A DNA stretch of 18,543 nt from Planctomycetales bacterium (lineage in GTDB: Bacteria > Planctomycetota > Planctomycetia > Pirellulales > Thermoguttaceae), in the NCBI GenBank assembly GCA_007122045.1, contig SKJM01000617.1:1-18543 (forward strand), in the 5' to 3' direction. Position numbers and translations under genes: made by a program. The notes beneath the pieces are model-generated. The model worked only from the letters and a program-made list of their open reading frames with translations. It made no database searches and had not been told where the DNA came from. Every line of letters begins with the position of its first letter. Position 1 is the first letter of the stretch. Of the stretch, positions 6,916 to 14,952 are shown piece by piece.

Positions 6916-7731
6916 TTACCCGCGCTTCATGCAGCATTTCTTGTATTTCCTTCCGCTGCCGCACGGGCAGGGTGCGTTCCTGTTGAACTTCCGCGGCGCG
7001 TTGCTTTCGATGGACCGAGTCCGTCCGATCGGCCGTCCCGCCGGATCCTGGTATTGAATATCCGACGTGCAACCTAGTTGTCGGCAACGACAGATGAGAG
7101 GGGCGGGGTCGAAGTAACCGCCGGCGTCCACCGCAACCGCTCGGGACAGTTCGTTCGCGACGGCCGCTTGCTCACTCTCGGGCACCGCGCCGATGGGGAT
7201 GGCCGCTCCGCCCGTCATGGCAAAATCCTCGTGGCGCAGCAGCCGGGAGGCGAACAGCGCGCCCGGCACCGCCGTGCTGGCAAATCCCATGTCGATGATC
7301 AGGAGGGTCGCTTCGGACAGGATGTCGCGAACCGTCACTCCCACGCCGCGGATGACGGATTCGACAAAGAAGATCGAGTAGGTCGCGTGCTGCATGGCAC
7401 GGAGGTGTTCCATCTCGATCGACTCGGGGTCGGGTGGCGATTCGATCAGGTACTGCTCGATGGCGTTGCGGCCCTTGCGGCGCACGTCGTAGATGCAGTA
7501 GTCCATCAGGACGGCCATTTCGTCTTCCGTATCGAAAACGAACGTGCCTTCCCGGAAGATTCCCAGTTTTCGCCCGCCTTCCTCAAGAACGTCTTTGGGA
7601 AGGCGCGCCACCAACTTATCGCTGAGCTTGCGTCCGGCCGCGCGCAAACGCTTGTAGTGGGCAACAAGCTCCGCCTGATCCGCGACGTCCTCCGGTGTGT
7701 GGTTGCCCCGAAATGGGTGTTGCCTGTCCAT
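6916..7731 (-). CDS. SEC-C motif protein
   Basis: This encodes 271 residues. The ATG at 7731 is chosen because AGGAGG sits eight bases upstream; the GTG at 7737 would be only two bases from it. The body (about residues 1-240) is a conserved-looking alpha/beta region with LVAHYKRLRAAGRKLSDKL, MDYCIYDVRRKGRNAIEQYL and ATLLIIDMGFAS; its function is unknown. The C-terminus carries the SEC-C zinc motif NAPCPCGSGRKYKKCC, as found at the end of SecA and in many unrelated proteins, where it binds zinc and often mediates protein or ribosome contact. It is the first gene of the minus-strand unit and lies behind a TATACT box. Confidence 0.88.
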   Translation of the reverse strand: MDRQHPFRGNHTPEDVADQAELVAHYKRLRAAGRKLSDKLVARLPKDVLEEGGRKLGIFREGTFVFDTEDEMAVLMDYCIYDVRRKGRNAIEQYLIESPPDPESIEMEHLRAMQHATYSIFFVESVIRGVGVTVRDILSEATLLIIDMGFASTAVPGALFASRLLRHEDFAMTGGAAIPIGAVPESEQAAVANELSRAVAVDAGGYFDPAPLICRCRQLGCTSDIQYQDPAGRPIGRTRSIESNAPRKFNRNAPCPCGSGRKYKKCCMKRG

Positions 7732-7764
7732 GGTCACTGCCTCCTAGCGTGTGGAATTTCCTCT

Positions 7765-7770
7765 AGTATA
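7765..7770 (-). promoter_or_regulatory. -10 box for the SEC-C operon
   Basis: On the minus strand this reads TATACT, 33 bases before the ATG at 7731, which would give a leader of about 25 bases containing the AGGAGG site. The -35 position 17 bases further up (TTCGGG) is a poor match. Confidence 0.5.
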
Positions 7771-7786
7771 CGGCGAGCGCGGAAAG

Positions 7787-7841
7787 CCCCGAAGGGGTAG
7801 CCCACTGACCACCGCTCCAGGCCGGGCAAGCCGGCCGGTGG
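7787..7841. repeat. Pair of GC-rich stem-loops between the SpoIIM and SEC-C genes
   Basis: The first stem is CCCC-GAA-GGGG (7787-7797). The second is CCACC (7809-7813) pairing with GGTGG (7837-7841), enclosing GGCCGG (7820-7825), loop GCAAG, and CCGGCC (7831-7836). In the minus direction it begins 12 bases after the SpoIIM stop, so it could end that transcript, but no T-run follows. A dispersed palindromic element is equally possible. Confidence 0.6.
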
Positions 7842-7853
7842 CGGCCAATAGCG

Positions 7854-8864
7854 TTACCCGGGAGGAATGCCTGCTGCGCCGCCCAAACTGGGAGTTTCCC
7901 CCGCAAACGCATGCCTTCTACCCAGCCCAACGAAGTAGAACACCAGCAGTATGCAGGAGGCCACGGCTGCGGCCAATTTGACCGCATAGGGCGCGGCCGA
8001 GGGGGATAGAAACCCCTCGATCACCGCCGCCAGGAGGAACAACAGGACGGCGGCGGCCACCGAGGGCACGGCTTCGGTGGCCGCCCGCCGCAGGGCGGCG
8101 GCGCGCGTGTATCCGCCGGTATCGACCAGCGAAAAACCCAACCGCATGCCGGCGGCGGCGGCCAGCACGATGGCGGTCAGCTCGAAGGGGCCGTGCGCGG
8201 TGACGAAATGGAAGAAGTTCCCCGCGTGCGGGCCTCCGGCCATGTGGCCGAACGCGGCGCCCAGCACCGAGGCGTTGAACACCAGGGCAAACAACCCCCC
8301 AATGCCGAACACCAGGCCGAACGCGAAACATCGCAGCCCGATACTCGTATTGTGGATGGTGTAGAACCCCGTGGCCAGCATGCCCGTGGCCCCGTCGCTG
8401 CGTCCGGCAACCGGCTGCGAGTACATTTCCTCGAGGGCCTCCATGAAGTCTTGTCCGAGGATCCGATCGGCGTAGTCGGGCGAGGAGAAGGCCATGAGGC
8501 TGCTGAGGATAAAAACGCCCCAGAAAATGGCCAGCGCCAGGCGAAAGCTCCGGTCGCGGTAGAGCCGGCGGGGCACGTTGATGAACAACTCGCCGTACCA
8601 CTTGCGCACGGCGAACGCCCGCGTGCGGTACAGTTGGTTGTGCGCCCTGCCGACGAGTTGGTGCAAGTATTGGACAGTGGCCGGCGGCAGGTGGTAGGCA
8701 TCGGCCAGGGCCAGGTCGGCGCAGGCCGCGCGGTAGAGGGCGGCGAACCGGGTGCCGGCCTCGGCCCGGACCCGCCGCCCGGAAAGGTTCTCCAACGCGG
8801 AACAACGTTGCTCGAGTTCACGCCAGTGCTTCTGCCGCGACTGGATCAGTTCGGAAACTTTCAT
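7854..8864 (-). CDS. Stage II sporulation protein M (SpoIIM/DUF95) family membrane protein
   Basis: This encodes 336 residues. After a ~100-residue cytoplasmic helical region, there are about five membrane segments: LALAIFWGVFILSSLMAF, CFAFGLVFGIGGLFALVF, FELTAIVLAAAAGMRLGF, AAAVLLFLLAAVIEGF and ASCILLVFYFVGLG. The signature IHNTSIGL with a following FGIGG and the HGPFELT motif are characteristic of COG1300 (SpoIIM). In non-sporulating bacteria such proteins are poorly understood envelope proteins, often next to RDD proteins and MoxR/DUF58 genes. Here an RDD gene lies immediately upstream, with a 21-base gap, so the two are surely co-transcribed. The rest of the usual MoxR cluster is not present in this window. 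Confidence 0.92.
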   Translation of the reverse strand: MKVSELIQSRQKHWRELEQRCSALENLSGRRVRAEAGTRFAALYRAACADLALADAYHLPPATVQYLHQLVGRAHNQLYRTRAFAVRKWYGELFINVPRRLYRDRSFRLALAIFWGVFILSSLMAFSSPDYADRILGQDFMEALEEMYSQPVAGRSDGATGMLATGFYTIHNTSIGLRCFAFGLVFGIGGLFALVFNASVLGAAFGHMAGGPHAGNFFHFVTAHGPFELTAIVLAAAAGMRLGFSLVDTGGYTRAAALRRAATEAVPSVAAAVLLFLLAAVIEGFLSPSAAPYAVKLAAAVASCILLVFYFVGLGRRHAFAGETPSLGGAAGIPPG

Positions 8865-8885
8865 GGGTGCTTCTCGACGGGTGGC

Positions 8886-9725
8886 CTATCCGGCTGCCGG
8901 CACCGGCGACGGCACAGCCGGCGCGGGCCCCTCCGGATCAGTTGCGGCAAGGAACTTCCGGTGGTATAGTGCACATAAGAGCAGGTCGGGATTGGTGTCG
9001 GCGGGCAAACCGAAGCGCCGGCGGAGCGGCTCGGCCAAGTGCCGGGCCATTTCCATCCGCCGCTTCCACGCGAACGCCCGCCGATGCTGTACGTAGGCCG
9101 CCAGCGCTCGGGCCATGCTCCGGCTCACCTCGAAGCCGGGGGGGATTTGGGCGGCCAGGGGGCCGATCGCCGGTTCATTCGGGTTCACCAGGCCGAACAG
9201 CCAGGGCCGGTCCTCGACCACCACCATGGTGCCGCACGCCAGGTCGCCCAGCCGCTGAAAGCGGTCGTTGGCCGACGCGGCCAGCAGGCCCAACAGGTAG
9301 GTGAACGGGCCCAAGTAACCGAGGTTGAACACGGCCGGCTGCCCGTCCACGATCCGGAGTACGTTGCGCAGGACGGCCTGCATTCCGCCGATGGCCTGGC
9401 CGTCGACGGTGAGCACGCGAATGCCCATGACCCGCTTCCCCGGGGTTTGACCGTTCCACAACGCCTCGAAGGCGCCGCCGTACCCCCACGCCAGCAGGAA
9501 CCACAAGACCAGTCCGAGGGCGGCGCCCACCTCGGGCATGTACATGAACCCGAACGCAAGCAGGAGCCCCACCCAGCCAAGTACGGCCACCCCCAGGCGG
9601 ATGCCAAGGTCGATCAGGTAGGCGGGCAGGCGGTGGAACGGCCCGGCCACCCGGTACTCGAAGGCCGTGTTCTCCGGGGTGACGATGTCGATGTGCGTGT
9701 CGAGTTGGTCGGAAACGGCTGGCAT
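8886..9725 (-). CDS. RDD family membrane protein
   Basis: This encodes 279 residues from ATG 9725 (MPAVSDQLD); ATG 9734 three codons upstream is equally possible, and neither has a clear ribosome site. The segment YRVAGPFHRLPAYLIDLGIR is the RDD-type first helix. It is followed by two further hydrophobic helices, the conserved NGQTPGKRVMGIRV motif and the NDRFQRLGDLACGTMVV end motif. The ~100-residue C-terminal extension is soluble and basic. RDD proteins are proposed ion transporters or scaffold-like membrane proteins. It is paired with SpoIIM downstream, as often seen in other bacteria. Confidence 0.92.
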   Translation of the reverse strand: MPAVSDQLDTHIDIVTPENTAFEYRVAGPFHRLPAYLIDLGIRLGVAVLGWVGLLLAFGFMYMPEVGAALGLVLWFLLAWGYGGAFEALWNGQTPGKRVMGIRVLTVDGQAIGGMQAVLRNVLRIVDGQPAVFNLGYLGPFTYLLGLLAASANDRFQRLGDLACGTMVVVEDRPWLFGLVNPNEPAIGPLAAQIPPGFEVSRSMARALAAYVQHRRAFAWKRRMEMARHLAEPLRRRFGLPADTNPDLLLCALYHRKFLAATDPEGPAPAVPSPVPAAG

Positions 9726-9834
9726 AACGGCCATTATTGGCCGTGGCGGGCCGTTCGGCAACCGTACGGGGTGGAGAAAGCACGGGTCCCCCTACCCTCG
9801 CGGACAGCGGCCCCCTACAATGGACCTTTGCCGA

Positions 9835-9925
9835 GCGCGAAGGGCACCGTCCCATTTTCCCGGCGAAAGGGCGTCTTCCCCAGGAAACGTCTCCTGCCGC
9901 AGCGAAGACGGGGACCATCCCCAGC
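9835..9925. repeat. Repeat-like intergenic sequence with nested inverted repeats
   Basis: Between the divergent RDD and PIN-TRAM genes, this contains CGTCTTC (9872-9878) pairing with GAAGACG (9904-9910) and a small hairpin GGGGA-CCA-TCCCC (9910-9922). The text GGGCACCGTCCCATTTTCCC and GGGGACCATCCCC resembles degenerate dispersed palindromes I associate with planctomycete intergenic DNA; that association is from memory. Confidence 0.35.
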
Positions 9926-9932
9926 GAACGGT

Positions 9933-9950
9933 TATACTTCAGTTGAAGGG
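9933..9950 (+). promoter_or_regulatory. -10 box and ribosome binding site of the PIN-TRAM gene
   Basis: TATACT (9933-9938) lies 20 bases before the ATG at 9959, and GAAGGG (9945-9950) eight bases before it. This implies a very short leader. No clear -35 element is present. Confidence 0.5.
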
Positions 9951-9958
9951 CAATCTCT

Positions 9959-10975
9959 ATGGTACTGATTATTCTCCGATGCGTGTTCGTACTGGTCGCG
10001 GCGGGGTTGGCTATCTCGATCATCAACTCGCCCGTCGTGCCCGAAGACAGCGAATGGATGGCCATTGCCGTGCTGGCCGGGATGCTCCTGCTTGCGATCG
10101 GCGTCATTGCGCTGGACGTGGCCATCCGCCGCAAGGAGCTTCAGACGATCACGGCCGTGTACTTCGGCATGGTGATCGGGCTGTTCCTCGCCTACGTGGT
10201 GGGAATCGCACTGACCCCGCTGCCGATGAGTTCCGCCGTCCGCCACAACGTGCAACTGACGCTCGGCCTCGTGTTCTGTTACGCCTGCATCAGCCTGCTG
10301 CTGCAGACGAAGAACGACTTCCGATTCATTATCCCTTACGTCGAGTTCGCCAAGGAAGTGAAACGGCTGAAGCCGTGCATTCTCGATACGAGCGTCGTCA
10401 TCGACGGCCGGATTGCCGACGTGGTGGAGACGGGCATCTTCGACAGCCAGTTCATCATGCCGAAGTTCGTCATCGGCGAGTTGCAGGCGATCGCCGACAG
10501 CTCCGACCGGCTGCGGCGGAGCCGGGGGCGCCGCGGGCTGGACATTCTCGCCCGCCTGCGGAACAATCCCAACGTCGAGATGGAAATCTACGATCAGGAT
10601 CTGGCCGCCTTCGCCGGGCAACCGGTCGACATGAAACTGGTGATCCTGGCCAAGCACCTCGGCGGCAAGCTCCTGACCAACGATTACAACTTGAACAAGG
10701 TCGCCCGCGTTCAGGATGTGCCGGTCATCAACCTCAACGACCTGGCCAACGCCTTGAAGCCCGTGTTTCTCCCCGGCGAACGGATTGAAGTGCAAGTGGT
10801 CAAACCGGGCGAGGAGCCGGGGCAGGGCATCGGCTACCTCGACGACGGCACCATGGTGGTGGTCGAGGCGGGGCGCAACCACATTGGCAAGCAGGTGGCC
10901 CTGACCGTGACCAGCGTGCTGCAGACCAGCGCCGGCCGCATGGTGTTCGGCCGGTTCGAAGCCATCGCCGCCTGA
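9959..10975 (+). CDS. Membrane-anchored PIN-TRAM domain protein (YacL-like)
   Basis: This encodes 338 residues. The N-terminal ~120 residues contain four hydrophobic segments. A PIN nuclease-like domain follows: LDTSVVIDGR with D143, IGELQ with E174, VDMKL with D224 and TNDYNLNKVA with D242, so the acidic metal-binding set is complete. The C-terminus (about 270-335, PGERIEVQVVKPGEEPGQGIGYLDDGTMVVVE and onward) is a TRAM beta-barrel, a nucleic acid-binding module. The arrangement matches YacL of Bacillus, a widespread but poorly characterised family possibly cutting RNA near the membrane. Its stop is one base from the stop of the convergent panB gene. Confidence 0.93.
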   Translation: MVLIILRCVFVLVAAGLAISIINSPVVPEDSEWMAIAVLAGMLLLAIGVIALDVAIRRKELQTITAVYFGMVIGLFLAYVVGIALTPLPMSSAVRHNVQLTLGLVFCYACISLLLQTKNDFRFIIPYVEFAKEVKRLKPCILDTSVVIDGRIADVVETGIFDSQFIMPKFVIGELQAIADSSDRLRRSRGRRGLDILARLRNNPNVEMEIYDQDLAAFAGQPVDMKLVILAKHLGGKLLTNDYNLNKVARVQDVPVINLNDLANALKPVFLPGERIEVQVVKPGEEPGQGIGYLDDGTMVVVEAGRNHIGKQVALTVTSVLQTSAGRMVFGRFEAIAA

Positions 10976-10976
10976 C

Positions 10977-11789
10977 CTACTCGAATGTCTGTTCAGGCCC
11001 CGGGAACGCCCCTTGGCGCACGTCGTCGCGGAACCGGGTAATTGCGCCGCAGGCTTCGCTTCGTAAGTCGGCGTAAGCCCGCACGTGCTTCGGCACGTGG
11101 CCGTCGTGAAGCCCGAGCAAATCGTGGATCACCAGCACCTGGCCGTCGCAGTGCGGCCCGGCCCCGATGCCGATGGTCGGAATGTGCAGCTCGCCGCTGA
11201 TGCGCCCGGCGATGCCGGTGGGAATGCACTCCAACACAATGGAAAACGCGCCGGCTTGCTCGGCTGCCCGGGCGTCGGCCAGAAGCTGTTTCTCGTCGCG
11301 TTGCACGCGATAGCCGCCTAACTGATGGATGCTCTGGGGCCGCAGTCCCACGTGCGCCATCACCGGGATGCCCGCCGCCACCAGGGCCGCGATGGTTTCG
11401 GCCTGCTCGACGCCGCCTTCGAGCTTCACGGCCTGGCATCGGGCACCCTTCAGGATGCGGCCGGCGCTGTCGATCGCCCGATGGGTGCCCAAATGGAAGC
11501 TCGGGAAGGGCATGTCGACGATCACCAGGGCGTGCCGGACGGCCCGGCCCACCATCTCGGCATGGTAGATCATCTCCTCGAGGGTTACCGGCAAGGTGTT
11601 GGCATGACCCTGGACGACCATCGACAAACTGTCGCCCACCAGAATGCCCTCGATGCCGGTGCTATCCACCATATGGGCGGTAGGGTAATCGTAGGCCGTA
11701 AGCACGGTAATCTTCCGGCCGGCGGCCTTCATGGCCACGAACTCGGGAACGGTAAGCTGGTGCGGGTCGCGGGGCATTGCGTGTGTCAT
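10977..11789 (-). CDS. panB: 3-methyl-2-oxobutanoate hydroxymethyltransferase (ketopantoate hydroxymethyltransferase)
   Basis: This encodes 270 residues, normal for PanB. The enzyme transfers a hydroxymethyl group from 5,10-methylene-tetrahydrofolate to 2-oxoisovalerate, giving ketopantoate, the first step of pantothenate and coenzyme A synthesis in the cytoplasm. The TIM-barrel motifs are intact: VLTAYDYPTA, LVGDS (metal ligand D53), VIVDMPF (D92), KLEGG (E124), AHVGLRPQS and LECIP with the probable catalytic E187, then TIGIGAG. The ATG at 11789 lacks a clear Shine-Dalgarno sequence; ATG at 11777 (MPRDPHQ) is an alternative. No panC or panD is adjacent, so the gene is isolated from the rest of its pathway in this window. 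Confidence 0.97.
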   Translation of the reverse strand: MTHAMPRDPHQLTVPEFVAMKAAGRKITVLTAYDYPTAHMVDSTGIEGILVGDSLSMVVQGHANTLPVTLEEMIYHAEMVGRAVRHALVIVDMPFPSFHLGTHRAIDSAGRILKGARCQAVKLEGGVEQAETIAALVAAGIPVMAHVGLRPQSIHQLGGYRVQRDEKQLLADARAAEQAGAFSIVLECIPTGIAGRISGELHIPTIGIGAGPHCDGQVLVIHDLLGLHDGHVPKHVRAYADLRSEACGAITRFRDDVRQGAFPGPEQTFE

Positions 11790-12050
11790 CCAATTGGGGA
11801 GACAGCAGGGGGACTAAACCCACCGAGAAGGCGGGTCGAGCCCTCACTGCTGCGGTGAACGTGGAAGTCGAGGCCGGCACAGAGCCGTTGAGCCGGTGAG
11901 CTTGGCCCTACCTTCCAATTCGGCCCTATTCTACGGTTCGCGGGACCGCGGAACTAGTTGCCCCTCCTCACGGCGTAGCCGCGACGGCGATTGTCGGTTA
12001 TCATGATAGGGTGGAGCCTTGGCTTCAGGTCTGATGCGGGAGGGGAAATG
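11790..12050. promoter_or_regulatory. Divergent intergenic region between panB and the exported OB-module gene
   Basis: No gene is seen. On the minus strand TAGAAT (11928-11933) is a plausible -10 for panB but would give a ~130-base leader. On the plus side there is a perfect 10-base palindrome TATCATGATA (11999-12008) about 40 bases before the next start, possibly a -10 region or operator, and the ribosome site GGGAGGGG (12038-12045). Confidence 0.35.
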
Positions 12051-13337
12051 ATGACTCAATTTGTATGCGGAGAACGCCGCACGAGAGGTGGCGCGGCGTG
12101 GCTTTGCCAAGTGGCGCTTTCAACGGGGTTGGCAGCCATTCTGGCCATCGACGCGTTCGGCCAGGAGGGGGGCGACCTCAGCATATCCGGCGCCGTCGAA
12201 GCCGTCGCGCCCGGCAGAATTACACTGAAGACGCCGGCCAATGACACCTGGGCGCTCATGGTTCCCCGGGACGCGAACGTCGAGGTCACCGGCACGGCCG
12301 AGCCCGATCTGCTGCAACGCGGCGCCTTTGTTCGCCTGCTGGCCACGGTCGATCGGCGGGGACAGGTGCGCGGCCCGGTACAGCAGTTGACCCTCACGGA
12401 ATCGGCCAATCGGCCGGGGCGGAGGCCGGGTGTATTTCGCCCGGGCCAGTTCGAGCCGCCGGCGCCAGGCGACCAAAAGGACGATGTCGGCTTTGTCATG
12501 CCCGGCATGCAGCCCCTCATCCCGGAAGGGGCCGAGGAGGCGATGCTGGAGCTTCGCGGCCACATCCGCAACTATCGGAGAGGCTTTTTGACACTCGAAG
12601 TCCCCCACCCCCTGTTCAGGGGCCCATTGCGGGTGGAATTGACCGAATTGCCGACCATCGCCCTCGAGTTCTCCGACTACAGCCGCGCTCGACCGGGCGA
12701 CCGGGTTTCGGCCAAGGGCCCCCAGGTCGGGCCAAACGTCATTCGTGCGAAGGAGGTAAGTCTTGAGTTGAACACTCCGGTGGGCGATCCGCGAAAGCGG
12801 CCCGCGCCGGCCCCCGACGCCCGCCCGCTTCGACCAGAAGAGCGTCAGCCGTTCGGGGCGGCGCCGGAACCGGAACCGGAAGCGAAACCGGAACCGCGAG
12901 TGCCGGAAGTGCCGGAAGAGCCGGAAGTGCCGGCCGAGGCCGACCACCGGCCCGAGCCGCCGGACCCCGACGCCGCACCGATCGGCCAGCAGCCGGTCGA
13001 AGCGCCGCCGCACGAGCCGCCCCCGGCCGCCGAGCGCGACGACGAGGACGAGTTGCTCGCGATGGTGACGCCCGAGCCCGGCACCACGGTACCGCCGGCC
13101 ATACGCGTGCGGCTTGGCGAGGCGCGGCCGGTAACGTTCGCGCCGAGCCGGCCGATTCCCGCCACCGATATTCGCCGCCAGTTCGGCGCTCCCGACCAGG
13201 TATTCGATGTCCGCGGCGAACTGCCCGTCGGACGCGAACGCGGCCTGCAGGAAGTCCGCTGGGAAATGTGGGTTTACGGCCGGGCCAAACTGCTCATCGA
13301 CGAAACGGGAATGGTGCGTTATCGGCAGGCCCGGTAA
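12051..13337 (+). CDS. Exported protein with two OB-like modules and acidic proline-rich linker
   Basis: This encodes 428 residues. The ATG at 12051 follows GGGAGGGG by five bases; ATG 12048 is too close. The N-terminus is a signal peptide (WLCQVALSTGLAAILAIDAFG). Residues ~40-110 (ISGAVEAVAPGRITLKTP through VEVTGTAEPDLLQRGAFVRL) and ~163-240 (LRGHIRNYRRGFLTLEVP through RPGDRVSAKG) look like two copies of a small beta-barrel of the DUF5666 kind: an opening G-x-V/I strand and a G-D/A-x-V-R/S strand. Residues ~245-340 are Pro/Glu-rich repeats (PEPEPEAKPEP, PEVPEEPEVP) and probably disordered. A conserved-looking C-terminal segment follows (IRRQFGAPDQVFDVRGELP to YGRAKLLIDETG). A periplasmic or envelope structural role is likely, but no function is known. 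Confidence 0.75.
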   Translation: MTQFVCGERRTRGGAAWLCQVALSTGLAAILAIDAFGQEGGDLSISGAVEAVAPGRITLKTPANDTWALMVPRDANVEVTGTAEPDLLQRGAFVRLLATVDRRGQVRGPVQQLTLTESANRPGRRPGVFRPGQFEPPAPGDQKDDVGFVMPGMQPLIPEGAEEAMLELRGHIRNYRRGFLTLEVPHPLFRGPLRVELTELPTIALEFSDYSRARPGDRVSAKGPQVGPNVIRAKEVSLELNTPVGDPRKRPAPAPDARPLRPEERQPFGAAPEPEPEAKPEPRVPEVPEEPEVPAEADHRPEPPDPDAAPIGQQPVEAPPHEPPPAAERDDEDELLAMVTPEPGTTVPPAIRVRLGEARPVTFAPSRPIPATDIRRQFGAPDQVFDVRGELPVGRERGLQEVRWEMWVYGRAKLLIDETGMVRYRQAR

Positions 13338-13509
13338 ACGCGGCATGAGGCTCTCTTCGAAAACGGCTTGCGCCGTGTCCCTCAGAACCCGCCCCACGTA
13401 CATCTGCCACGACAGTCCGGCCCGGCCCTTGCGCGGGGTCGCATAGTCGGCTATATTGGGGGGCAGTAAGGTACGCGCCGCTCTGGCGAGCAAACGGGAC
13501 GCTTAGCCC

Positions 13510-13537
13510 TTGTCTTCTGGTGTCGGTTCGGTAGAAT
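13510..13537 (+). promoter_or_regulatory. Candidate promoter of the DUF1559 gene
   Basis: TTGTCT (13510-13515), a 16-base spacer, and TAGAAT (13532-13537) make a good sigma-70-like pair. The predicted leader would be about 130 bases long. Confidence 0.4.
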
Positions 13538-13545
13538 GGCAGTAA

Positions 13546-13564
13546 TACGAAACGGCGATTCGTA
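13546..13564. promoter_or_regulatory. Inverted repeat, possible operator
   Basis: TACGAA, seven bases, TTCGTA: a perfect 6-bp inverted repeat with partial extension on both sides. It sits at about the predicted transcription start of the DUF1559 gene, where a repressor could bind. Confidence 0.35.
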
Positions 13565-13676
13565 ATATCACCCGCCGGCAACATTCCGCCGCAGCCAACA
13601 ACCCGGGGCACCTGCCAAGCGCGGAGCGCGGTGGCACGCCACGGACTCGGAACCGCCGAACCATCCCACCATTCAC

Positions 13677-14867
13677 ATGACCATCGACCCAGCCAACCCG
13701 ATGTCCAGGGCCACGACCACCCACGTCTACACGGCCATCCTGCCGTCCACGCGCACCGGCGCGTCCAAGAAACCGCCCCTTTGCCGCAGCGTGGCGCCAT
13801 CGGCGCTGCCCGGCCACCGCTCGCCGCCGCGGGGCTACGCAGGTTTTACCCTCGTTGAGCTGCTGGTGGTCATCGCCATCATTGGCATTCTCATGGCACT
13901 GCTCCTCCCCGCCGTGCAGGCGGCGCGGGAAGCGGCCCGGCGGATGAACTGCGCGAACAATCTCAAGCAAATCGGCCTGGCCTTGCACAACTTCCACAGC
14001 AGTCACAAGCGATTTCCCGTCGGCTCGCCCTCGAAGACCTGCTCCGGCTACGAGCACATTCCCGCCTGGCAGTACCGTTGGGGCCCCCTGGCAATGCTCA
14101 CGCCGTACCTGGAGCAGTTCAACTTATACGAGTCGCTGAATCTACAGGTTCCCTTGTATGGGCATACCGGGTTGTACAAGGGGCCCGGTTACGGGGTGCA
14201 TCCGAGCAACCACGAAGCGTTGACCCAGGAGATATCGTTCTTCTACTGCCCCAGCGATCGGGCGCAAAAGAGCGTGCCGCCAGATTCCGAGTTGGAGTTC
14301 GCCGGCAGCAACTACATGACTTGCTGGGGACGCGGCGCGCCGACCGCCACCGGAACGGCGGTGTTCGACACCGACGGATTGTTCAACAACCAAAACGGGG
14401 TCCGCTTCGCCGACGTGACCGACGGAACCAGCAATACGGCGGCGTTTTCCGAAAGCCTGCTGCCCGATTCGCACATGCCGTCCGCCTCCGTCACCCTGAC
14501 CGAGCAGAACAAGGGACTGGTGATGGTAGGCGCGAGCAGCGGCGGAGACCCCGCGCTTAGCGTCGAGTGGTGCACGCGTTTCGGGCAACCGGTCGCTTCC
14601 CAGCCGCGGCGCACGGGGCGTTGGTTCGACGGATTCGTGCTTTACCGGGCTTATTACCACTGGCACGGCCCGAACTCGCCTGTGCCCGACTGCGCGAAAT
14701 GGTCGCCCTTGCGGTCGCTCTGGCAGACGGCCCGCAGCCGCCACCCCGGCGGCGTGAACGTGGTTTTGGTGGACGGCTCGGTTCACTTTGTCAGCGAGAC
14801 GATTGACCTCGACACCTGGCGCGCGCTCGGCTCGCGCAACAGCGGCGAAGTGCTCGGCTCGTTCTGA
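13677..14867 (+). CDS. DUF1559 family pilin-like (PulG-like) protein
   Basis: This encodes 396 residues from ATG 13677; no ribosome site is evident, and ATG 13701 or GTG 13791 are other possible starts. A type IV prepilin cleavage/methylation motif, [20 protein letters not shown], begins at G56; prepilin peptidase would cut after this glycine. [25 protein letters not shown] then starts the DUF1559 domain. The C-terminus has [12 protein letters not shown], the H-X9-DG motif. This family is hugely expanded in planctomycetes and is thought to form surface or pseudopilus structures. The ~55-residue leader before the cleavage site is much longer than the usual 10-25. No other pilus gene is nearby. 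Confidence 0.93.
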   Translation: MTIDPANPMSRATTTHVYTAILPSTRTGASKKPPLCRSVAPSALPGHRSPPRGYAGFTLVELLVVIAIIGILMALLLPAVQAAREAARRMNCANNLKQIGLALHNFHSSHKRFPVGSPSKTCSGYEHIPAWQYRWGPLAMLTPYLEQFNLYESLNLQVPLYGHTGLYKGPGYGVHPSNHEALTQEISFFYCPSDRAQKSVPPDSELEFAGSNYMTCWGRGAPTATGTAVFDTDGLFNNQNGVRFADVTDGTSNTAAFSESLLPDSHMPSASVTLTEQNKGLVMVGASSGGDPALSVEWCTRFGQPVASQPRRTGRWFDGFVLYRAYYHWHGPNSPVPDCAKWSPLRSLWQTARSRHPGGVNVVLVDGSVHFVSETIDLDTWRALGSRNSGEVLGSF

Positions 14868-14952
14868 GCCGTGTCGCCGTCGGAAGACGTGCTTTCTTCA
14901 CCAAATATTGTTTTGCACCCAGTCCGTACCCTTACTTGAAAGGATCCCGCAC

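Larger units (their letters stand above)
13338..13676. other. Intergenic region upstream of the DUF1559 gene
   Basis: No supported gene is seen in 339 bases; open frames here are short and lack recognisable text. It contains a TATATT (about 13453-13458), the promoter-like pair at 13510-13537 and an inverted repeat at 13546-13564. Confidence 0.45.

Noticed and set aside
12120..13493. Minus-strand open frame (457 codons) opposite the OB-module gene
   Set aside because: Its RFRFRFRFR-type text is the antisense of the Pro/Glu repeats; the plus frame has a ribosome site and signal peptide.
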